Assembly (NCBI RefSeq): GCF_030348945.1
Contig: NZ_JAUCEN010000002.1
Coordinates: 1,798,001 to 1,862,000 of the forward strand
Reading direction: 5' to 3'
Length of the DNA stretch: 64,000 nt
DNA from: Peribacillus sp. ACCC06369
Lineage (GTDB): Bacteria > Bacillota > Bacilli > Bacillales > DSM-1321
The translations under genes and the position numbers were made by a program. This document shows positions 33,614 through 43,061 of the stretch, piece by piece (within the stretch, counting starts at the first letter, position 1; every line of letters starts with the position of its first letter). The notes under the pieces are model-generated. The model was not told the origin of the DNA. It did not search any database and saw only the letters and a list, made by a program, of their open reading frames with translations.

Positions 33614-35143
33614 ATGATTCTCTCTAAATTTATAGATGAACTCCCAATTCTCCCTATTTTAAAACCTCGATGGAAAGATCAAATTCATACTTATTATGAA
33701 GTGAATATGACTGAATTTAAGCAATCACTTCATAGTGAGTTAAATGATACAACTGTTTGGGGCTATGAAGGCAGCTATCCAGGACCTACAATTGAAGTGG
33801 AGAGCGGGGAGAAAGTATTTATTAAATGGATCAACAATCTTCCGGATAAACATCTTTTCCCGGTAGATCATACGGTTCATGGTGCCCAAGTGGATGTACC
33901 GGAAGTACGGACGGTGGTACATGTACATGGAGCTAGTGTTGAATCGGAAAGTGATGGTTACCCGGAGGCTTGGTTTACAAAAGGTTTCGAACGAGTGGGA
34001 CCTTATTTTAAAAAGGAAGTATATCAATATGATAATAACCAGAATTCTGTTACTCAATGGTATCATGACCATGCACTTGGGATTACCAGACTCAATGTAT
34101 ATGCGGGATTGGCAGGTTTTTATCTCATAAGGGATAAACGGGAATGTTCATTGAATTTACCTTGCGGTGACTATGAGGTCCCTCTAATTATCCAAGATAG
34201 GTCTTTTCATATTAATGGTTCCCTTTATTATCCAAATCAGCCGGTTAACCCAGTCAAGGAATTAGGAACATCAATCGTTCCTGAATTTTTTGGGGACACC
34301 ATCCTGGTTAATGGCAAAGTATGGCCCCATTTAAAAGTGGAACCACGAAAATACCGATTCCGGCTGTTAAATGGATCTAACACCCGATTTTATAGGATCA
34401 AGCTTGATTCAGGGCAACTCATTTTTCAAATCGGGACGGATAGCGGATTAATGGAATATCCGATAGGGGTGAAAGAAATCATACTTGCTCCAGCAGAAAG
34501 AGCGGATGTCATCATTGACTTTACCAATCTTGGCGGAAAGAACATTATCGTGACAAATGACGCCCCTGCTCCTTTTCCAGAAGGGGATCCCGCAAATGCT
34601 GTAGATACTGTGATGGAATTCAGAATCTCTCTTCCTCTTACAAGTGTTGATACCAGTGTGATTCCCGCTTTTATGATGCCTCTTCCAAAAATTAATGAGC
34701 AGTTAGCATCTAAAGTCCGTTACCTTACATTAAATGACAATATGGATAAGTATGGTCGTGAATTCATGTTATTGGATAATAAACAGTGGGATGCCCCCAT
34801 AACGGAAAATCCAAAATTGGGATCAACCGAAATATGGTATCTAATTAACTTAACTACGGATACACACCCAATTCACGTTCACTTAATTGATTTCCATGTG
34901 ATGGATCGAAGGCCTTTTGATGTAGATATATATAATAAGGAGGGGGTCATCCATTATACTGGCCCGGCAATTCCAGCTGAACCACAAGAGCGAGGAATGA
35001 AAGATACTGTAAGAGCTAATCCGAAACAGGTAACGCGAATTATTATGAATTTTGGTCCATATTCAGGGCGGTATGTATGGCATTGTCACATCTTGGAGCA
35101 TGAGGATTATGAGATGATGAGACCGTATATAGTTATTCCATAA
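33614..35143 (+). CDS. cotA: CotA-type multicopper oxidase (spore coat laccase/bilirubin oxidase)
   Basis: The 509-aa protein has the three-cupredoxin layout of CotA and all four copper motifs: HVHG (103-106), WYHDH (149-153), HPIHVH (418-423) and HCHILEHEDYEM (from 490), which gives the type 1 Cys, His and axial Met. The start LSKFIDELPILPILKP matches the family, and there is no signal peptide, as in CotA. In Bacillus it is an outer spore-coat laccase that oxidises phenolics and bilirubin. Spore localisation is inferred; GAAGGAGCGG-like AAGGAG lies upstream of the ATG. No sigma-K promoter was confirmed. Confidence 0.92.
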   Translation: MILSKFIDELPILPILKPRWKDQIHTYYEVNMTEFKQSLHSELNDTTVWGYEGSYPGPTIEVESGEKVFIKWINNLPDKHLFPVDHTVHGAQVDVPEVRTVVHVHGASVESESDGYPEAWFTKGFERVGPYFKKEVYQYDNNQNSVTQWYHDHALGITRLNVYAGLAGFYLIRDKRECSLNLPCGDYEVPLIIQDRSFHINGSLYYPNQPVNPVKELGTSIVPEFFGDTILVNGKVWPHLKVEPRKYRFRLLNGSNTRFYRIKLDSGQLIFQIGTDSGLMEYPIGVKEIILAPAERADVIIDFTNLGGKNIIVTNDAPAPFPEGDPANAVDTVMEFRISLPLTSVDTSVIPAFMMPLPKINEQLASKVRYLTLNDNMDKYGREFMLLDNKQWDAPITENPKLGSTEIWYLINLTTDTHPIHVHLIDFHVMDRRPFDVDIYNKEGVIHYTGPAIPAEPQERGMKDTVRANPKQVTRIIMNFGPYSGRYVWHCHILEHEDYEMMRPYIVIP

Positions 35144-35183
35144 TGGTTGGTAACTGTTCCTTAATATAATGAAAAAATACTAA

Positions 35184-35217
35184 AACCCCTGAAAAAAATT
35201 TTTTCAGGGGTTTTTAT
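35184..35217 (+). terminator. Terminator of the laccase gene
   Basis: AAACCCCTGAAAAAA and TTTTTTCAGGGGTTT form a long perfect stem followed by more T residues. Confidence 0.85.
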
Positions 35218-35327
35218 TTTAGTTCGGCTTTGGCCGATTTAAGGAAGAGGCCACAGCCGAACTAAGTTACTGGGTCACTAAATCACACCTATGGACAATC
35301 CTAGAGCACCGGCAGGGGGGGCGGTAG

Positions 35328-36965
35328 TCATTTGTCACGAAGTTCATTTATTTTTTTCGTAAGCTCATTAAACTTCTTCTCGAGTTCTGTGTACGCTTTA
35401 TCGTTTGAAGTCATAAAGCTGAGCTTTCCCAAAACTTCTTGTCTTTCTGTTTCAAGTTTTAATCGTAGTTCCTCCAGATCATCTCTTTTTGAGGATGATT
35501 CAAACAATTGCTTTTGTATACGATTATCCGAAATGACGAGTTTGCTGCTTGTCGTTTTCTCAAGAAAATATCGATCATGCGAAACGATGATTAGTGTTCC
35601 AGTATACTGTGCTAAGGTATCTTCAAGTTGTTCCCGTGAAGCTAAGTCTAGGTGATTTGTCGGCTCATCCAAAATAAGCACATCTTTTTCTTTTAATATA
35701 TATTCCATTAACTTACATTTCACACGCTCACCCATACTCATATTTCTAATGGGTTCTGTCCAATGAGATGTCATGAATCCTAAATGCTTCATTAAAGTTT
35801 GAACTTTCCCTCTTGCCTCGAATGTTTCTTTATGAAATAGCTGTGCTGGTGTTTGATCAAGAGGTAAATCAAACACTTCTTGCGTCAAATAGCCAATTTT
35901 TGAAGATGGTGAAATCCATACATCGCCCGAAAAAGTTTCATGTCCAAGAATTATTTTTAATAATGTCGTCTTTCCACTGCCATTTGGACCTATTATTGAA
36001 ACCTTCTCACCATGCTGAATCGTAAAATTGACGTTATTAAATAGTGATCGTCCGATAAAAGACTTAGATAAATTCTTAACTTCCAAAAAACGTTTGCCGG
36101 ATTTGTTGTTTGCTTTAATTGAAAAGCGGACAGTATAATCTGACTCAACAGGCTCAGCTTTTGCTTTTTCAAGCTCTTTTTCAAGGCGCTTTTGTTTAGA
36201 TTTTACTTGTGCATCCATTCGCTTTGCTTTTACGCGATAGTATTCTTTAACTCCTTCCTTTTTCGTCGATTGGGCATGGGCTTTTTTCGACCAAGAAGTG
36301 ATTTCATTCATTTGTCCTTCGATCCGTTCAACCATTTTTTGTTGTTTTTCATATTCACGTTGTTGCGTAAGTCTTTTCTGTTTGCGAACTTCCATATAAC
36401 TTGAATAATTCCCTCTGTGTTCAATTATCTTTTTACCTTCGATCGACCAAATTTTCGTTGCAACAGCATCCAAAAAATAACGATCGTGAGAAACAAAAAT
36501 AATAGTACCTCTATAATTATTAATTTGTCCATTGAGGAATTCTAAACTTTCCGCATCAAGATGGTTTGTCGGTTCATCCAATAGTAAAAGGTCTGCATCT
36601 TTTGAAAGACCTTTTGCAAGTCGGGCTTTCAGTTTTTCTCCACCGCTTAATTGCGCGAAGTCATGGCTTGGTACATGCATTTTATCTAGTAATTTGACTT
36701 CAAAAGGGGTCTTATCTTCGAAAGAATGCGATTCAGCTTCTTGTTCGACCATAAAAACTTTCAAGTCTTGCTGAAGCCATTGAATTTGTCCTTGTGCAGG
36801 CACTAAGTCATTATTAATCAATTGCAACAATGTAGATTTACCGGCACCATTTTTGCCAATGACACCGATGATATCCCCTTGTTGAACACTGGCATTTACA
36901 TTTTCAAAAATGTTAAAGTCCAATACTTCATAGCTAATATTGGCTAGTTTTAATAGTTCTTTCAT
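35328..36965 (-). CDS. vmlR: ABC-F ribosomal protection protein, VmlR type
   Basis: I use the ATG at 36965, nine bases after GGAGAGGG, which gives the start MKELLKLANISYEVLDF as in B. subtilis VmlR. Two ABC domains are complete: Walker A GVIGKNGAGKST and IIGPNGSGKTT, signatures LSGGEKLKARLAKGLS and MSMGERVKCKL, Walker B LLLLDEPTNHLD and VLILDEPTNHLD. The interdomain linker (ARE) is long and basic. The C-terminal extension is the coiled segment seen in VmlR. VmlR-type proteins remove lincosamides, streptogramin A and pleuromutilins from the 50S subunit. A leader attenuator lies upstream. Confidence 0.9.
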   Translation of the reverse strand: MKELLKLANISYEVLDFNIFENVNASVQQGDIIGVIGKNGAGKSTLLQLINNDLVPAQGQIQWLQQDLKVFMVEQEAESHSFEDKTPFEVKLLDKMHVPSHDFAQLSGGEKLKARLAKGLSKDADLLLLDEPTNHLDAESLEFLNGQINNYRGTIIFVSHDRYFLDAVATKIWSIEGKKIIEHRGNYSSYMEVRKQKRLTQQREYEKQQKMVERIEGQMNEITSWSKKAHAQSTKKEGVKEYYRVKAKRMDAQVKSKQKRLEKELEKAKAEPVESDYTVRFSIKANNKSGKRFLEVKNLSKSFIGRSLFNNVNFTIQHGEKVSIIGPNGSGKTTLLKIILGHETFSGDVWISPSSKIGYLTQEVFDLPLDQTPAQLFHKETFEARGKVQTLMKHLGFMTSHWTEPIRNMSMGERVKCKLMEYILKEKDVLILDEPTNHLDLASREQLEDTLAQYTGTLIIVSHDRYFLEKTTSSKLVISDNRIQKQLFESSSKRDDLEELRLKLETERQEVLGKLSFMTSNDKAYTELEKKFNELTKKINELRDK

Positions 36966-36989
36966 ATAATCCATCCCTCTCCGTAAAGG

Positions 36990-37208
36990 GAGAATGAAAA
37001 AAATCCTCCCAGTTCATTTGGAAGGATTAGTCGTACCTGTGCATAATCAAATAAGAGCTATTTTCAATATAGCTCGACAATTTATAGAAAATGGGCAGAC
37101 TAATCCTATTTCGTTTGATTTGAAATATGTGATTTCAAATTTTAAAAAATAAGATTAGTTAATCATCGGCCACCCATCATCCCTTCTAATATTAATAAAA
37201 TCAGTATA
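36990..37208 (-). promoter_or_regulatory. vmlR promoter and transcription attenuator leader
   Basis: On the minus strand an extended -10 TGCTATACT (37203-37208 plus upstream TGC) precedes a tiny ORF, MMGGR, at 37163-37180. AGGATTAGTC (37098-37107) can pair with GACTAATCCT (37023-37032) as an antiterminator. The latter overlaps AATCCTTCC, which instead pairs with GGGAGGATT (37002-37028) as a terminator with a T run. The overlap makes the two folds exclusive, as in ribosome-controlled attenuation of vmlR. Confidence 0.7.
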
Positions 37209-37294
37209 GCATAAAATAATCTTTGAAAACAAAAGTAAGTAGAAATACTAACTTTACTTCAATCTAATTTTTTGTTTTTAATGATATGTGCAGG

Positions 37295-37756
37295 TTATCT
37301 TCTATAAGTAGTGGGGCCTTCTTTTATATCATTATCTACTAAAATTAAAACTTTTCCGGCTTTTATATCCGTTTCATAACTTTCTGCCTCTTTTTCCGAA
37401 ATACCCAATCCAATCAGAGTACCAGCCAATCCCCCGGTTCCTGCACCAACAGCAACTCCTGCCAGCGCTGAAACGATAGGTCCAGCAGCGAGCAGCGGTC
37501 CTATTCCTGGAATAGCCAATGCACCCGCGCCGGCAAGAAGGCCAGCCGTCCCGCCAATAACTCCACCTGTAGCAGCTCCGGTTGCTAACCCTTCTTCAGC
37601 TTTCGTACCAGTTTTTCTCTCGACCACTTTTGTTTCCTTGCGATCTTTTGCAACAACAGAAATTTCATCACGTTTATACCCTTGTATCAAAAGTTCTTCA
37701 ACAACTTTTACCGCACCTTCACCGTTTTCATATATCCCTACCACTTGCTTACTCAT
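37295..37756 (-). CDS. General stress protein 17M-like (YflT domain, glycine zipper)
   Basis: ATG 37756 has AAAGGAGG at good spacing, whereas the ATG at 37765 overlaps that site. The 153-aa protein starts with the YflT-type domain (QVVGIYENGEGAVKVVEELL, then GYKRDEISVVAKD). A long Gly/Ala glycine-zipper segment follows (GAATGGVIGGTAGLLAGAG), then SEKEAESYETDIKAGKVLIL. This is the layout of Bacillus general stress protein 17M homologues. It may associate with membranes. I found no clear sigma-B promoter. Confidence 0.85.
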   Translation of the reverse strand: MSKQVVGIYENGEGAVKVVEELLIQGYKRDEISVVAKDRKETKVVERKTGTKAEEGLATGAATGGVIGGTAGLLAGAGALAIPGIGPLLAAGPIVSALAGVAVGAGTGGLAGTLIGLGISEKEAESYETDIKAGKVLILVDNDIKEGPTTYRR

Positions 37757-38313
37757 TAAAGTCATCCTCCTTTAATTTCCACCTATTGTTCACCTCATCA
37801 TATGAATCATAAATGGTTTATATTCTTTACGTTGAAATAACAATGATAATAAGGATTTTAGGCTGGGTGACTCGATAGATTCATCACTTTTTGCCTGAAT
37901 AAAAGGTTCAAATGATGCAGTTAAAATTTCTCCAGGTAGGGTAAGGAGGGAGACATAAATTTTACTAGTTAGATTGCTCTAATTTTTTAGGGAACGAAGC
38001 ACTTTCAGCAACATAATCGATGCTTGAGCTTAAAATGTAATTAGGGTATGTCATTTTGTCTAGATGTTGGGGAATGGGGTATTGATATTGGAGAGAATAA
38101 AATAGACAACTTCTCGTTACAAGCCAGATCGAAGAATTTAAAAAGAAGGTAAAGGATTGTCATGTTTTCATTTGTATCATAACCGCAATAATATCCTGCA
38201 ATAGCGTGTATGTTTCAAATGAGGTATTTAAAAGAATTATTACATAATAAAATTAGAATAACGATTAAAATCATGCACAACCATAGGGTTATTCCCTTGA
38301 GGAGGATATTAAT
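37757..38313. other. Intergenic region of about 550 bp
   Basis: AT-rich sequence. Short open segments exist (for example a lipobox-like IITAIISCNSVY near 38185), but none has a ribosome binding site and start together. GAGGAGGATATT just before 38314 is the site for the lysozyme gene. Confidence 0.3.
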
Positions 38314-39084
38314 ATGGAAGAAAATATAAAGGGAATCGATGTTTCACATTGGCAAGGTACTATAAATTGGGATGAAGTCGCAAAGGCCGGCGTGAAGTTT
38401 GTATTTATTAAAGCAACCGAGGGAACGAGTTATTCTAAACTCTCTTATTTTAAAGAAAATGCCCCTCAAGCTTTGACAGCGGGATTGAAAGTCGGGGCCT
38501 ATCACTATGCAAAGTTTGCTACTGTTGCAGAAGCAAAAGCTGAGGCTGTTTATTTTCTGGATTCGATAAGCTCTATTGCTCTAAACTATCCTGTTGTTCT
38601 TGACCTTGAAGAAAATAAAAAAGAGGCAAAGAAAAAAACGCTAACCGATGCAGCACTAGTTTTTTTAGAAGCAATTGAAGAAGCTGGATACTCTGCCATG
38701 CTTTATACCGGTAAATACTTTCTTGAAAATACATTAGATGAATCAAGATTGGCGAACTACGCTTTGTGGATTGCCAGATACAACAGCACGTTGGGGCGTA
38801 GCGCAGATATTTGGCAGCATTCAGATTCAGGTAAGGTAAGCGGGATCAGCACAAAGGTGGATTTGAATATAGCCTATAGGGATTTTACCAATAACGTAAA
38901 TTCTTTTAGGTCACCCAACTCCCGTGCATGGGAAACTTCATCATCAGATTATACTGTAAAAAGAGGCGACACACTTAGCTTGATTGCAAAAAACAACAAA
39001 ACAACCGTAAAATCTCTTGTTAGTCTTAACGGCATTAAAAACCCGGACAAAATTTATATCGGTCAAAAATTAAGGATGAAATAA
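38314..39084 (+). CDS. GH25 lysozyme with C-terminal LysM domain
   Basis: The 256-aa protein has the GH25 muramidase fold: [16 protein letters not shown] with catalytic-site Asp9, [28 protein letters not shown] (Asp97/Glu99) and [14 protein letters not shown] LysM domain follows from about residue 212 ([20 protein letters not shown]). There is no signal peptide, as in phage endolysins and some spore lytic enzymes. It cleaves the MurNAc-GlcNAc bond. Neighbours give no holin, so a prophage origin is possible but unproven. AGGAGG precedes the start. Confidence 0.9.
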   Translation: MEENIKGIDVSHWQGTINWDEVAKAGVKFVFIKATEGTSYSKLSYFKENAPQALTAGLKVGAYHYAKFATVAEAKAEAVYFLDSISSIALNYPVVLDLEENKKEAKKKTLTDAALVFLEAIEEAGYSAMLYTGKYFLENTLDESRLANYALWIARYNSTLGRSADIWQHSDSGKVSGISTKVDLNIAYRDFTNNVNSFRSPNSRAWETSSSDYTVKRGDTLSLIAKNNKTTVKSLVSLNGIKNPDKIYIGQKLRMK

Positions 39085-39089
39085 ATAAA

Positions 39090-39121
39090 GGCTCTTCTCT
39101 TTACGAGAGGAGCATATTTTT
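39090..39121 (+). terminator. Terminator of the lysozyme gene
   Basis: GCTCTTCTC and GAGAGGAGC arms are followed by ATATTTTT. Confidence 0.7.
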
Positions 39122-39133
39122 AATTGAACTTCA

Positions 39134-39313
39134 TTATATTTCTTTAAGTTCTTCAATTTCCACTTTTGATCTTTCCTCTAATGGTCCTCTTAGATGTACT
39201 GTAGCAGTTCTGCCATCTTCATTTAAATTATCAATCCATACTGACGTGCCATTATATCTCACCTCAATGTCAGATGAAGAAGAAAGAATCTGTTTTACAC
39301 GATTAACATCCAC
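39134..39313 (-). CDS. sspH: Small acid-soluble spore protein, H type
   Basis: GTG at 39313 follows GGAGGG by six bases. The 59-aa product starts MDVNRVKQILSSSSDIEVRY and has the family core VWIDNLNEDGRTATVHL, so length and sequence fit SspH. H-type SASPs are made in the forespore and packed in the spore core. A second member lies at 44852-45028. The product is too small for many gene callers. Confidence 0.88.
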   Translation of the reverse strand: MDVNRVKQILSSSSDIEVRYNGTSVWIDNLNEDGRTATVHLRGPLEERSKVEIEELKEI

Positions 39314-39510
39314 ATAAATCCCTCCCTGTTTATTAGTCTACTTATTATTTGGGGAAAGACTGAATTTTATTCGTTTTTAAGGATAGTAAAAAATTAACCC
39401 TTCTAGCGTTTCATGTACTTAATAAAAAGGTGACAATTCTTAATCTTAAAATACTGGGTTAATCTGCTAGAATGGATATGATTGTAAAAATGAATTCGGG
39501 GGTGATTAAT

Positions 39511-40317
39511 ATGAAAAAACTTAAGGTCTTGACAGTCCTTTTAATACTTATTGGTGCAGCCGTTCTGTTTACATGCTTGCAACAACCAAGTGGAGCCAAT
39601 GCTGCCAAGGTTAACCTAAACATTAAGAAGCTTGACGTCGATGAATTTTTTGCTGAACGCGACGGAACTTTCATAATACGTGAAATGAAAAAAGGCAGGA
39701 CTTTCATCCATAATAATGATCGAGCTGAACAAAGGTTTGCGCCGCAATCGACATTTAAGGTGCCTAATGCACTCATCGGATTACAGGTAGGGGCTGTTGA
39801 AGATGAATATGATATTAAATATTGGGACGGAATGAAACGGGAAATTGAGGTTTGGAACCAGGATCATACGCTTGGGTCTGGTCTAAGGAACTCCGTTGTT
39901 TGGTACTATCAAGCCATGGCCCGTGACATTGGAAAGAGTCGAATGGAGGAGTGGGTTCATAAGATTTCATATGGCAACCAAGATATTAGTGGAGGAATCG
40001 ATCAGTTTTGGCTAAGTAGTTCACTCGAAATTTCACCCATTGAACAAGCGGATTTTATGGAAAATTTATATACAGAGAAACTTCCTTTTGATAAGGATGT
40101 CATGAAAACCGTAAAACGGATGATGATCCAATCTGAAGGGGACAACTATACGCTTTACGGGAAAACAGGACAGGGGTCAAACATTGGCTGGTATGTTGGC
40201 TTTATTGAAACAAAGGATCGTGACTATGTCTTTGTAACGAATATCTCCGGTACTTCAGCAGACGCTAAAAACATCACAATGGACATTTTAAAGAAATATC
40301 ATTTAATGGAAGAGTAG
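39511..40317 (+). CDS. Class D beta-lactamase
   Basis: I use ATG 39511 after GGGGGTG, which gives a proper signal peptide (residues 1-30). The 268-aa protein has the class D motifs in order: PQSTFK with nucleophile Ser80 and Lys83, SVV (128-130), YGN (154-156) and YGKTGQG with KTG at 218-220. The pattern GLRNSVVWYYQAMARDIG is typical of chromosomal Bacillus class D enzymes (BPU/YbxI type). It is exported, and a Cys at 22 is not in a standard lipobox. The substrate range cannot be predicted; related Bacillus enzymes hydrolyse penicillins. Confidence 0.9.
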   Translation: MKKLKVLTVLLILIGAAVLFTCLQQPSGANAAKVNLNIKKLDVDEFFAERDGTFIIREMKKGRTFIHNNDRAEQRFAPQSTFKVPNALIGLQVGAVEDEYDIKYWDGMKREIEVWNQDHTLGSGLRNSVVWYYQAMARDIGKSRMEEWVHKISYGNQDISGGIDQFWLSSSLEISPIEQADFMENLYTEKLPFDKDVMKTVKRMMIQSEGDNYTLYGKTGQGSNIGWYVGFIETKDRDYVFVTNISGTSADAKNITMDILKKYHLMEE

Positions 40318-40356
40318 GTAGGGACTAATACCTCATTTGGTAATTCAACCGAGGTG

Positions 40357-40488
40357 ATGCTTACCAAACTTAATGAAATATTTTGGATTAGTCAAATTGA
40401 AAATTTAAATCCCAATCTTTTTCAATGGGAACTAAGTTTAAGCATAAAAGAATATAGTATAGAGTTAACGGATGCTTTACTTCAATAA
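40357..40488 (+). CDS. Small hypothetical peptide (43 aa)
   Basis: ATG 40357 lies close to CCGAGGTG, and the frame ends two bases before a strong terminator. The product MLTKLNEIFWISQIENLNPN has amphipathic helices. The position between terminator and CDS supports it mildly; the family is unknown. Confidence 0.35.
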   Translation: MLTKLNEIFWISQIENLNPNLFQWELSLSIKEYSIELTDALLQ

Positions 40489-40490
40489 GG

Positions 40491-40513
40491 GAGTTGCTTC
40501 GGCAGCTCTTTTT
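40491..40513 (+). terminator. UUCG-tetraloop terminator
   Basis: GAGTTGC, loop TTCG, GCAGCTC and five T residues form a compact hairpin (one T-G pair). Confidence 0.8.
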
Positions 40514-40638
40514 CTTATGGAGCTAATGGGACGGAAGTGTTGAATAAGGAAGTTGATACATGGGACAATATTGGAGAGAAAGTGTTGGAGGGTTTGAAGA
40601 TAATTACACATACTTAAAAATGCTTATAGGGGGGTATT

Positions 40639-41385
40639 ATGGAACTATCGTTATTATTGGAATATGGCTGGGTTTTAATTATTTTAATTTTTTTAGAAGG
40701 TTTATTATCTGCTGATAATGCATTGGTTTTAGCCATTATGTCAAAGCATTTACCAAAAGAACAGCAAAAAAAAGCGATCAATATTGGATTGCTATTGGCA
40801 TTTATTTTTAGGATTGGTGCCATCTTTATTATTTCGTACCTGTTCCATGTTTGGCAAGTTCAGGCAATCGGGGCTGCTTATTTAATTTTCATCTCATTGA
40901 AACATTTATTAAAAAGGGACCACGGGGAAAAAGATAAAAAAGTGACAAGCTACCGAATGACTGTTGCGCAAATTGCATTAGCTGATATTGCCTTTGCCAT
41001 CGATTCCATTTTAGCTGCAGTCGCTCTTGTCATTGCCTTACCAGATACACCAATGGGTGATATAGGAGGTATGGATGGGGCTAAATTCATCGTTATTTTA
41101 TTAGGAGCAATTGCAGGCTTAATCGTCATCCGGTTTGCAGCAGGATACTTCGTTAAGATATTGACAGAACGGCCTAGCCTCGAAACGGCAGCCATGTTAA
41201 TCGTTGGTTGGGTAGGGGTTAAGTTATTAATGCATACTCTTGCGCATCCATCCGTGCACATTATTTCTCACGAGTTTGTTGAAGGACCCATTTGGAATAT
41301 AATCTTTTGGACAGTCATGCTTCTTATTGCTGTAGGCGGATGGTTTTTATCTGGAAAAACAGAAAAAAAAGGTGAAGGTAAATAA
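40639..41385 (+). CDS. TerC family membrane protein
   Basis: The 248-aa protein has seven or so helices and TerC hallmarks: FLEGLLSADNALVLAIMSKH near residue 18 and ADIAFAIDSILAAVALVIAL near 110, each with an intramembrane Asp. Close Bacillus relatives (YkoY/YjbE) export manganese and help metalate secreted enzymes. I searched the 5' region for the yybP-ykoY manganese riboswitch and did not see its core. GGGGGG lies upstream of the ATG. Confidence 0.88.
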   Translation: MELSLLLEYGWVLIILIFLEGLLSADNALVLAIMSKHLPKEQQKKAINIGLLLAFIFRIGAIFIISYLFHVWQVQAIGAAYLIFISLKHLLKRDHGEKDKKVTSYRMTVAQIALADIAFAIDSILAAVALVIALPDTPMGDIGGMDGAKFIVILLGAIAGLIVIRFAAGYFVKILTERPSLETAAMLIVGWVGVKLLMHTLAHPSVHIISHEFVEGPIWNIIFWTVMLLIAVGGWFLSGKTEKKGEGK

Positions 41386-41422
41386 AGATATTCAATTGTA
41401 ATGAATGAAAATTTCAAAAGAT

Positions 41423-41453
41423 TAAAGACCGATGTAAAAATTCGGTCTTTATT
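41423..41453 (+). terminator. Terminator of the TerC gene
   Basis: AAAGACCGA and TCGGTCTTT pair around TGTAAAAAT and are followed by ATTTTA. From 41454 to 41633 no gene is evident. Confidence 0.75.
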
Positions 41454-41633
41454 TTAATTTTTGAGCTAAAAAGTTTTGGCGGTAGATTGACCTTTTTTAC
41501 ATTATGAAGCAAAGAAAATTTGACCCTTTGCAATTACAAGGAAAATACAAACGATAGTTGTATTCAGTTTTTCAAGTCCAGTAACTGTATGTAACAGACC
41601 TATTTGATGAAGAACTAATAAAAAATGCCGATA

Positions 41634-42774
41634 TTACTTTAATAGACCTAAGCGAAATCCATAAACGACTACTTGTGTACGGTTTTTTGCTTTGAACTTT
41701 GTCATTAAGCTGCTTACATAATCTCTAACGGTATGCTCGCTTAATTGCAATAATTCGGCCATTTTTTTATTGTTATATCCCTCTGCCAGCAAATTCAGGA
41801 TCATGGATTCCCTTTCCGTCAATTGTATGTCGGTACCAAATGAAACCTCATCATCCTTCCTTGATAAATATAAACCTAGCCGTTTTCCGACCTGATCAAG
41901 TAAAGTCAGTTCATCTATTGAATAATCGAATTCCTCTCCTAATTGATCAAAGGTCAGCCAACCGAACACTTGCTGTTCATGAACAATGGGTACAAAAATG
42001 ACCGATGAAAGATTAAATAACTGTATATGTTCCTCTTTGATGTAATTATGGGGATCCTTTAAATATACCGGTTTTTTGGAATTGAACACCATGGATTGCT
42101 TCAAGCTGAGTTGGCCCCCTCATGCTTTGATCCTTTGGCAATTCCGATCCAATGGTCCCGTACAATTGATTGGACCAAGGAATATAAGCATAAAAAACAC
42201 ATCTTTTATAGTTAAAGAATTCTTCACATTTTTTTAGGATAAAAGCAAAATCTTTAAATCCTGCTGAGTTAATCAGAAGTTCATCTAATTGGTCCAGTAG
42301 CTGCAGTCTTTTAAGTTCTGCATTTTCTTGAATGGTTTTAGAATGCTGCCCAGGTTCGTCATCCACCCATTTGTTATAGCTATGGATAAGATGAGAGAAA
42401 ATGGATAATAAGAACATAAGAATGGATATGGTTTGGGCATGTTTCAGGTTTACCATTAAGGTAACGATGGCCTTTTCAAAGATTAATCGGAACATACTAA
42501 AATGATTCACATTTAAAATGGGTAAATGTGATTGCAGCCATGTGTCCAAATGCTTTTCGTAAGTGTCTCTTATGTCCTCGATGTTTGGAGCCGATAAAAA
42601 TAGTAAAAATGAGTCCAGTAATGATTGTATCATCTTACGTTCAGGTTCTAATATGAAGGGTTCTAGATTTAAATAAATATTGATATTTTCTTCAATCTGT
42701 TTGTTATGACTTTTTATGAATAATATGAATTGCCGAAACGGTATTTCTTCATATGCATGTATAGGTTGAGCCAT
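41634..42774 (-). pseudogene. GAF-domain LuxR-type regulator, frameshifted
   Basis: Two overlapping minus-strand frames are one gene. The N-terminal part (from ATG 42774) covers a helical region and the start of a GAF domain (DFAFILKKCEEFFNYKRCVF). The C-terminal part completes the GAF domain (VIFVPIVHEQQVFGWLTFDQ) and ends with a LuxR helix-turn-helix (LTERESMILNLLAEGYNNKK, then LSEHTVRDYVSSL). Removing one base from the GGGGG run at 42115-42119 gives a continuous SMRGQLSLKQSMVF. It is divergent from the SDR gene at 43062 and may once have regulated it. The frameshift could be real or a sequencing error. Confidence 0.82.
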
Positions 42775-43061
42775 GCGAATTCCTTCTCCTTAAAACAAAA
42801 TGCCCCTATAAAAGGGGGAAGCTTACCCTATTATTATACAGCACTTTATAGGATAGTATTTCAAATTGTGAGGAGTAGAATAAAGGTATGAACATACAAT
42901 GAAGCTTTTTATTGGCCTTTCCATTTCTTAAGGATTGCTTATTGTAGTCAGCTTTCATTGAATGGTATATGAATCATCGTCTAGGGAGAACCTCTAGGGA
43001 TGAGGATTTCAGGTTCTCGAGGAATCTGTAGCATAGAAAAAAGTAAAGGAGATCTGGGTAT

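Noticed and set aside
33740..34072. 110-aa minus-strand ORF in the laccase gene
   Set aside because: Antisense shadow of conserved multicopper-oxidase coding sequence.
40514..40638. yybP-ykoY manganese riboswitch before the TerC gene
   Set aside because: I looked for the conserved core and did not find it.
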